Source of the DNA: Chloroflexota bacterium
GTDB lineage: Bacteria > Chloroflexota > Anaerolineae > Aggregatilineales > Phototrophicaceae
Reading direction: 5' to 3'
Assembly (NCBI GenBank): GCA_003242205.1
Contig: QGUR01000147.1
Coordinates: forward strand, 1 to 10,979
DNA length: 10,979 nt
Part shown: positions 6,814 to 10,979 of the stretch, in pieces
Layout of the letters: every line of letters starts with the position of its first letter
How positions within the stretch are numbered: position 1 is the first letter of the stretch
The notes under the pieces: model-generated
Told to the model about the DNA's origin: nothing
What the model saw: the letters and a program-made list of their open reading frames with translations, nothing else
The model's database searches: none
Made by a program: the position numbers and the translations under genes

Positions 6814-8037
6814 ATGCAGACTGAGTACATGTTGGACCCTGCAGCAGGCGATATGGATTTCGCTGCGCTGCTCGACGCTTCGCTCGCCGAAGAAGAGGCG
6901 GATCGAGGCGATATCGTCACCGGCACGGTGCTGGTCGTCGATAATCATGGCTTGATTGTGGATGTCGGGCTCAAGCGCGATGGCATTGTGCCGCGCAAGG
7001 ATCTGGAGCGGATGGGCGTGGAGGCCTCGCAGTTCACCGTCGGCCAGGAAATCGACGTCATGATCGTCCGCACCGAAGACGAAGACGGCAACCTCGTCCT
7101 GTCAGTTTCGCAGGCGCAGCAGAGTACGGACTGGAAAGCCGCCGAAGAGCTGATGAATAACGATGAGATTTGGGAAGGCGTGGTCACCGACGCGAACCGC
7201 GGCGGGCTGATCGTCCCCTTCGGCAATCTGCGCGGCTTTGTCCCCGCCAGTCACGTTCTCGACCTGCCGCGCGGCCTGAACGAAGATGACCGCAAAGCGC
7301 GCATGGCCCGGCTTATCGGCCAGACGGTGAAACTCAAGGTGATTGAGGTCAATCGCAAGCGCCGCCGTCTGGTATTTAGCCAGCGCGATGCCCAGCGTGA
7401 AGACCGTGAAGCGCGCAAGGAACGCCTGCTCGATCAACTTCAGGAAGGCCAGAGCGTGGAAGGCACGGTCAGTGGCCTGCGCGACTTCGGCGCGTTCGTC
7501 GATCTTGGCGGTGCTGACGGTCTGATCCATATTTCCGAACTCGCCTGGCACCGCGTGAACCACCCGCGCGAGCTGCTGAAGGTGGGCGATAAAGTCAAGG
7601 TCTACATTCTGCGCCTCGACGCTGAGGGCAAGCGCATCGGCCTGAGCCTGAAGCGCCTTCAGGAAAACCCGTGGGCGCTGGTGGACGAAATGTACCACGT
7701 CGGCCAGTTGGTTGAAGGCACGGTTTCGCGAGTGGCCCAGTTTGGCGCGTTTATCAGTCTGGAACCGGGCATCGAAGCCCTGTTGCACACCAGCCAGATC
7801 AGCGACCCGGCCCCCGAAGACCCAACCTTGGTGCTGCGCGAAGGCCAGAAACTGCTTATGCGCGTGATCAGCATTGAATCTGAAAAGCAGCGTCTTGGCC
7901 TCAGCCTGAAGGAAGTGTCGGCGGAAGAGCGCGAACGCTGGGAGAGCGCCGCTGCCGAAGCCGCCGCTCAAGCTGGCGGTAGCGAAAATGACGACCTTGC
8001 TGTAGAATCAACGAGTCGAGCTGAATCGGCTGAGTAA
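6814..8037 (+). CDS. rpsA: 30S ribosomal protein S1 (bS1), four S1 domains
   Basis: A 407-residue protein made of four S1 (OB-fold) RNA-binding repeats at about 31-100, 116-190, 209-280 and 295-366. Each has the pattern GxVxxxxxxGxxVDxG...G(L/F)(I/V)(H/P) and ends with a (L/V)S(L/V/Q)K-type strand (LVLSVSQ, LVFSQRD, IGLSLKR, LGLSLKE). S1 binds mRNA upstream of the start codon and delivers it to the 30S subunit. Domains 3 and 4 have the classic DFGAFVDL / QFGAFISL and GLIHISEL / ALLHTSQI signatures. Four domains is the usual number outside Proteobacteria, whose S1 has six. A Glu/Ala-rich tail (367-407) is probably disordered. The start ATG is preceded by GGGGGG (6803-6808) at 5 bases. A second Met six codons on is an alternative. 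It is the first gene of a probable rpsA-rpsU unit under the consensus promoter at 6594. Confidence 0.95.
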   Translation: MQTEYMLDPAAGDMDFAALLDASLAEEEADRGDIVTGTVLVVDNHGLIVDVGLKRDGIVPRKDLERMGVEASQFTVGQEIDVMIVRTEDEDGNLVLSVSQAQQSTDWKAAEELMNNDEIWEGVVTDANRGGLIVPFGNLRGFVPASHVLDLPRGLNEDDRKARMARLIGQTVKLKVIEVNRKRRRLVFSQRDAQREDREARKERLLDQLQEGQSVEGTVSGLRDFGAFVDLGGADGLIHISELAWHRVNHPRELLKVGDKVKVYILRLDAEGKRIGLSLKRLQENPWALVDEMYHVGQLVEGTVSRVAQFGAFISLEPGIEALLHTSQISDPAPEDPTLVLREGQKLLMRVISIESEKQRLGLSLKEVSAEERERWESAAAEAAAQAGGSENDDLAVESTSRAESAE

Positions 8038-8099
8038 ATTCCGAGCGGTGTCTGCTCGATAATTGACTTTCGACTGGAGAGGAGGTGAGTAGCGAAGGT

Positions 8100-8300
8100 A
8101 TGGCATCAGTAACCCTGAAACCGAATGAATCGCAGGAGTCACTGCTGCGGCGTTTCCGCAAGCGTGTCACCAACAGTGGCATCCTTAGCACCGTTCGCCG
8201 CAAGCGCTGGCATATCTCCAAGAGCGAGCTACGCCGAATCGAAAAGAAGAAAGCTATCCGCCGGGCGCGCCGTCGCCAGCGCAAAGCGATGTCTCGCTAA
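8100..8300 (+). CDS. rpsU: 30S ribosomal protein bS21
   Basis: A 66-residue, very basic protein. The region KPNESQESLLRRFRKRV, then SGILSTVRRKRW and a run of Lys/Arg to the C terminus, matches the bS21 pattern of KxNES, a central RRF helix and an RK-rich tail. bS21 sits near the 3' end of 16S rRNA in the 30S subunit and assists initiation. The ATG at 8100 is preferred. A GTG at 8085 would add five residues but lies inside the strong AGGAGG (8080-8085) and would lack its own ribosome site. From 8100 the spacing is about 14 bases, which is long. It lies 62 bases after rpsA on the same strand with no terminator between, so co-transcription is likely. A terminator follows 37 bases after the stop. 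Confidence 0.9.
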   Translation: MASVTLKPNESQESLLRRFRKRVTNSGILSTVRRKRWHISKSELRRIEKKKAIRRARRRQRKAMSR

Positions 8301-8337
8301 GCGCTGTACACGGGCGGTTTGATATGTATTTCGATGA

Positions 8338-8372
8338 CCGCTGCCCCTATCCCGGCAGCGGCTTCTTGTTTT
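8338..8372 (+). terminator. Rho-independent terminator after rpsU
   Basis: CCGCTGCC (8338-8345) and GGCAGCGG (8354-8361) form eight perfect pairs around an 8-base loop, followed by the T-rich CTTCTTGTTTT (8362-8372). It ends the rpsA-rpsU transcript. infA begins only 31 bases further on, so infA must depend on read-through or on a promoter overlapping this element; none is obvious. Confidence 0.8.
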
Positions 8373-8403
8373 ACAACGGTAACGACAGAGCAAAAGGAAT
8401 GCT

Positions 8404-8658
8404 ATGGCAAAAAAGGATGATAAGATCGAAGTCGAAGGCACTGTGGTAGAAGCCCTGCCCAACACCCAATTTCTGGTTGAATTGGACAACGGCCACAGAA
8501 TTCTAGCCTATCTCTCCGGCAAGATGCGTAAGTATTACATCCGCATTCTGCTGGGCGACCGGGTTCGCGTCGAGATGAGTGTCTACGATCCCACGCGCGG
8601 TCGCATTACATACCGGTACAAAGAAGGTCAGCGCGGGCGCGAAGAAGAGGTCGAATAG
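8404..8658 (+). CDS. infA: Translation initiation factor IF-1
   Basis: An 84-residue OB-fold protein. IF-1 binds the 30S A site and, with IF-2 and IF-3, controls initiator tRNA placement. Family hallmarks seen: MAKKD at the start, EGTVVEALPNTQFLVELDNGH (residues 11-31), SGKMRKYYIRIL (about 39-50), GDRVRVE and YDPTRGRITYRYK. Most IF-1 proteins are 71-74 residues and stop near the final RYK. Here a charged tail of about 12 residues (EGQRGREEEVE) follows. The start is fixed by AAAGGA (8393-8398) 5 bases before the ATG. The usual home of infA is the spc/alpha ribosomal cluster beside secY, map and rpmJ; here it follows rpsA and rpsU instead. It may therefore be a relocated or second copy. Confidence 0.96.
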   Translation: MAKKDDKIEVEGTVVEALPNTQFLVELDNGHRILAYLSGKMRKYYIRILLGDRVRVEMSVYDPTRGRITYRYKEGQRGREEEVE

Positions 8659-8689
8659 ACCGCTTCATCGCCGGATCACACATCGACAT

Positions 8690-8715
8690 AAAGCTCGCGC
8701 ACAGGCGGGCTTTTT
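8690..8715 (+). terminator. Rho-independent terminator after infA
   Basis: AAGCTCGC (8691-8698) pairs with GCGGGCTT (8705-8712) with one G-U wobble and an added A-T pair (8690/8713), closing a 6-base loop GCACAG. The T-run at 8711-8715 completes an intrinsic terminator 31 bases past the infA stop. Confidence 0.8.
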
Positions 8716-8744
8716 CAGTTTGAGGCACGCACGGGAGATTATCG

Positions 8745-10187
8745 TTGCGCTACGCCCTCATCGTCGTCCTCGCGCTCCTTTACTGGGCAACACGCCTGCC
8801 TGCGCTGGACGCTCTACCTCTGCACAACGACGAAGGGCTGCATCTCACCCGTGCGGTTGAGGTCTGGAACCTTCATCCCTTCTGGCAAATCAGCGACGGC
8901 AAGATCATCAATCACTGGTTGATCGCCGCCTTCGATCCCCGGAACGCGCCGGTATTCGTGGGGCGCATCGCGACGCTCTTTGCCGGCATGGCCGGCGTCT
9001 GCGCCGGTTACGCGCTTGCCCGGCGCGCCAGCCGTAGGGGTAGCTGGCTTGCCGCCGTATTATGGATCGCCTGCCCGTACCTCTTTTTCTACGAACGCAT
9101 GGCGCTCAGCGACGCCGAGGCGGGCGCGCTGGTCGTCATCGCCGTTCTCGCCGCCCTGCGTCTTGCCCGCCGGCCAACGCCGGCAAACGCCATCATCACC
9201 GGGGCGGCGCTGGCGGGCGCGATTCTATTCAAGTTCACGGCAGCGCCATTTGCCTTCACGGTGGCCCTCATCGTGATCGCGCTGGGAAACGCCCCGCTGC
9301 GGCAGCGCATGGCCAGTCTGGCGCTCGTCGCCGGGGTAGTCGTGCTAGCGTTCAGCGTGCCGCTTGCGTATTTAGCGCTGCGCGGCAGCGACTTCTTCTC
9401 CATCGCGCTGGGTTGGATCAGCAGCGGCGGCGGCGATATCGCCGTATCGGAAAACCTGCAGCGGCTGGCAGCGCAGTTGACGGATTTCGGCCCGCCGGTC
9501 TGGTCGCTGGCGCTCATTGCCGGGTTAATCGCCCTGCCGCTGACCGCCGGGAGACGCGGCGTAGTCCTGCTCCTCGGGCTGCTCGTTCCACTGGGCGCAA
9601 TGGTCGTGCTGGGTACGGAGGTCTTGCCGCGCCACTACGTCGCCGCCCTGCCGCTTGCCGTATCGCTGGCGGGCGCAGGTCTGGAGGCGATACTGCGGCG
9701 GCTCTCCTCGCCCGCGCAACAGCTTGTTCCGGCAGGCGCGGCGGTTGCCCTGCTGCTGGCCTTCGCGCCGTTTATGCTGCAAGCCCGGCGCGATCCCGCC
9801 CAACTGCCTCTGCCCACCGCCGTACGAACGCAGTACATCACCGATCACAGCAGCGGCTATGGCCTGCGCGAAGCCGTACAGGACTTCCCCAATGCCCTGC
9901 CCTCGAACGCGGTTCCTGTCATCGGCAGCATGTTTCCCGATAGCTGTCGCCGCGCCAATTTCTACGCGACTGAAACCAGCATGCTGTGTGCCGATGCGCC
10001 GGGTATTGACGCCATCGAAACTGCGCTTGAGACGCATGGCAGCGTGTATGTCCTCGTCGATCATGCCGGGTTGATCGGCGTGGATGTGACGACATTAAAT
10101 GTCAGGGCGTCTCAGATTGCGGCTTATCCGCGTCCGGGGGAAACGGGTGAAACGGCGTCGGTCGTGCTGTGGCGGCTGGAACGCTAA
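8745..10187 (+). CDS. Polytopic membrane glycosyltransferase, ArnT/PMT (GT39-like) family
   Basis: A 480-residue integral membrane protein with an N-terminal hydrophobic segment, then the loop motif LPLHNDEGLH (about 24-33). Its Asp-Glu pair matches the acidic catalytic motif in the first extracytoplasmic loop of GT-C enzymes (PMT, ArnT). About ten hydrophobic segments follow up to roughly residue 345 (for example around 65-90, 100-115, 122-140, 150-185, 195-215, 250-300, 305-325 and 330-345). A soluble C-terminal domain of about 130 residues completes it. Such enzymes move sugars from polyprenyl-phosphate donors onto lipids or proteins outside the membrane; the acceptor here is unknown. The start is TTG, supported by GGGAG (8733-8737) 7 bases upstream, and no in-frame ATG gives the same N terminus. 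It lies just past the infA terminator with no clear promoter and ends 1 base from the convergent gene, with no terminator between them. Confidence 0.8.
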   Translation: MRYALIVVLALLYWATRLPALDALPLHNDEGLHLTRAVEVWNLHPFWQISDGKIINHWLIAAFDPRNAPVFVGRIATLFAGMAGVCAGYALARRASRRGSWLAAVLWIACPYLFFYERMALSDAEAGALVVIAVLAALRLARRPTPANAIITGAALAGAILFKFTAAPFAFTVALIVIALGNAPLRQRMASLALVAGVVVLAFSVPLAYLALRGSDFFSIALGWISSGGGDIAVSENLQRLAAQLTDFGPPVWSLALIAGLIALPLTAGRRGVVLLLGLLVPLGAMVVLGTEVLPRHYVAALPLAVSLAGAGLEAILRRLSSPAQQLVPAGAAVALLLAFAPFMLQARRDPAQLPLPTAVRTQYITDHSSGYGLREAVQDFPNALPSNAVPVIGSMFPDSCRRANFYATETSMLCADAPGIDAIETALETHGSVYVLVDHAGLIGVDVTTLNVRASQIAAYPRPGETGETASVVLWRLER

Positions 10188-10188
10188 G

Positions 10189-10635
10189 CTAAGGCAGCAA
10201 CTGGGCTTTATAACCGAAACGCACGCTGTTATCCAGCCAGCGCATCCAGCGAGGCTCCAGCAGATAAAGCGTCTGCCGTTCGACTTCGGCCTGAAATTCG
10301 GGAGGCAGCGCGAACTTCTCGACGTAACGCGCCACAATATCCTCGCGCCAGCCGGGATCATGCAGCGCGCGCGCCACGCCTTCAATTTGCAGGCCGCGAA
10401 TTTCCTCTGGCCGCCAGACAGCCGGATAGATCGAAGCGGCGACATCGGGATGCCGCGCGAGATTCCGGCTGTGGCGGCTATCCGGCGACGACAGCCAGTA
10501 GAACCGCCAACCGGCATCCGATACATAGAAAACCGGCGCGGTTTGCGGCCTGCCGTCCGGCCCAATGGTTGCCAGATCGAGCGTTGACTGCGCTTCCAGA
10601 AACGCAGCGACGGCCTGCGTCTCACTCGACAGCAT
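10189..10635 (-). CDS. Pyridoxamine 5'-phosphate oxidase-like FMN-binding split-barrel protein
   Basis: A 148-residue protein of the PNPOx-like split-barrel superfamily, which binds FMN or related flavins as a dimer. Typical features are the opening strand pair LDLATIGPDGRPQTAPVFYV (about 19-38), then WRFYWLSSPDSRHSRNLARHPDVAASIY, in which SRHSRNL is the usual phosphate-contact region, and the later strand IRGLQIEGVARAL. The end (RWLDNSVRFGYK) resembles the E. coli YhbP (UPF0306) ending, so it may belong near that subgroup, whose reaction is unknown. It is too short and different for a true PdxH. Its ATG lies inside the end of the upstream ubiX gene (14-base overlap), so the two are probably translated together. 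It is convergent with the glycosyltransferase gene, the stops being 1 base apart. Confidence 0.82.
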   Translation of the reverse strand: MLSSETQAVAAFLEAQSTLDLATIGPDGRPQTAPVFYVSDAGWRFYWLSSPDSRHSRNLARHPDVAASIYPAVWRPEEIRGLQIEGVARALHDPGWREDIVARYVEKFALPPEFQAEVERQTLYLLEPRWMRWLDNSVRFGYKAQLLP

Positions 10636-10979
10636 CGCCTTCGCCTCTCCCCTGCCGCGTCATCCCCTGCCACTGGTCATAAAGCGTGTTGCGGATGCCG
10701 ATGCGCGCCAGCGCCCGCCCGACCGTTGTCTGCACCAGTTCGTCGATGGTCTGAGGCCGGTTGTAGAACGCCGGAACCGGCGGCATGATAATCGCGCCGT
10801 TTTCGCTGGCCTGCAGCATCAGGCGCAGATGGCCCGCGTGCAACGGCGTCTCGCGCACCATCAGCAACAGCGGTCGCCCCTCCTTCAACTGCACGTCGGC
10901 GGCGCGCGACAACAGATCGTCAGTATGGCTGTAGGCAATCGCCGACAGCGACTTGATGCTGCACGGCGCGACGATCATA
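10622..10979 (-). CDS. ubiX: Flavin prenyltransferase UbiX (Pad1-like), C-terminal part (5' truncated by window edge)
   Basis: UbiX attaches a dimethylallyl group to FMN, making prenylated FMN, the cofactor of UbiD-type decarboxylases. The visible 118 residues are the C-terminal part of a protein of about 190-200 residues; the Met at the window edge (MIVAPCS) is internal. Family signatures are clear: IVAPCSIKSLSAIA (2-15), SRAADVQLKEGRPLLLMVRETPLH (24-47) with the Lys and the Arg-Glu that contact the prenyl phosphate, GAIIMPPVPAFYNRPQTIDELV (61-82) with the conserved Tyr, and VGRALARIGI. The C-terminal extension (QWQGMTRQGRGEGDAVE) is unremarkable. Its TGA overlaps the first codons of the flavin-binding neighbour by 14 bases. 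No ubiD is visible in the window. Confidence 0.93.
   Translation of the reverse strand, partial: MIVAPCSIKSLSAIAYSHTDDLLSRAADVQLKEGRPLLLMVRETPLHAGHLRLMLQASENGAIIMPPVPAFYNRPQTIDELVQTTVGRALARIGIRNTLYDQWQGMTRQGRGEGDAVE

Noticed and set aside
7102..7971. 289-codon open frame on the - strand opposite rpsA
   Set aside because: Shadow of the S1 coding frame; the protein is low in recognisable motifs and the sense frame has four clear S1 domains.
8085..8099. GTG start for bS21
   Set aside because: The GTG lies in the purine-rich ribosome-binding stretch; ATG at 8100 gives the usual bS21 N terminus.
9062..9943. 293-codon + strand frame inside the glycosyltransferase gene
   Set aside because: Out-of-frame, Arg/Ala/Gly-rich translation typical of GC-rich shadows; the overlapping frame has membrane segments and the acidic GT-C motif.

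Overview
The window is a GC-rich bacterial chromosome segment of mostly housekeeping genes for translation, proteolysis and flavin chemistry. One large repetitive exported protein interrupts them. The best guess for the source is a Chloroflexota-type (Anaerolineae-like) bacterium. That rests on the combination of an EF-G-like paralogue, a four-domain S1 protein, a very basic bS21, an IF-1 with a charged tail and a large acidic secreted solenoid protein. It is an inference from gene style, not a proven placement.

Layout: (1) positions 2-943, + strand: the C-terminal half of the membrane AAA+/zinc protease FtsH. It ends at a symmetrical hairpin (970-1009) shared with the convergent gene. (2) 1027-3105, - strand: an EF-G-like translational GTPase with its own good sigma-70-type promoter (TTGACA, 17 bp, TAAACT). 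Tyr replaces the usual catalytic His in its DTPG motif. (3) 3106-3580: no gene; it holds that promoter, a strong hairpin and the terminator of the next gene. (4) 3581-6355, - strand: a 924-residue secreted protein. About 20 coils of roughly 21 residues (GxINNSG...GIxLxGN) form a predicted beta-solenoid flanked by RTX-like motifs, with a Cys-containing C-terminal module. The coils are organised in groups of three, a loop being inserted after every third coil. (5) 6356-6813: divergent regulatory region with a perfect-consensus promoter (TTGACA, 17 bp, TATAAT) reading into a leader of about 185 nt with a possible short leader ORF and an attenuator-like hairpin. (6) 6814-8658, + strand: rpsA (S1), rpsU (bS21), a terminator, infA (IF-1) and a second terminator, a translation-initiation cluster. 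(7) 8745-10187, + strand: a polytopic membrane glycosyltransferase of the ArnT/PMT (GT39-like) type starting at TTG. (8) 10189-10979, - strand: a two-gene unit, ubiX (flavin prenyltransferase, cut by the window edge) overlapping by 14 nt a small FMN-split-barrel protein.

No tRNA, rRNA, CRISPR array, insertion sequence or phage gene was recognised. The most unusual content is the three-coil super-repeat of the exported solenoid protein and the layered regulatory region in front of rpsA.
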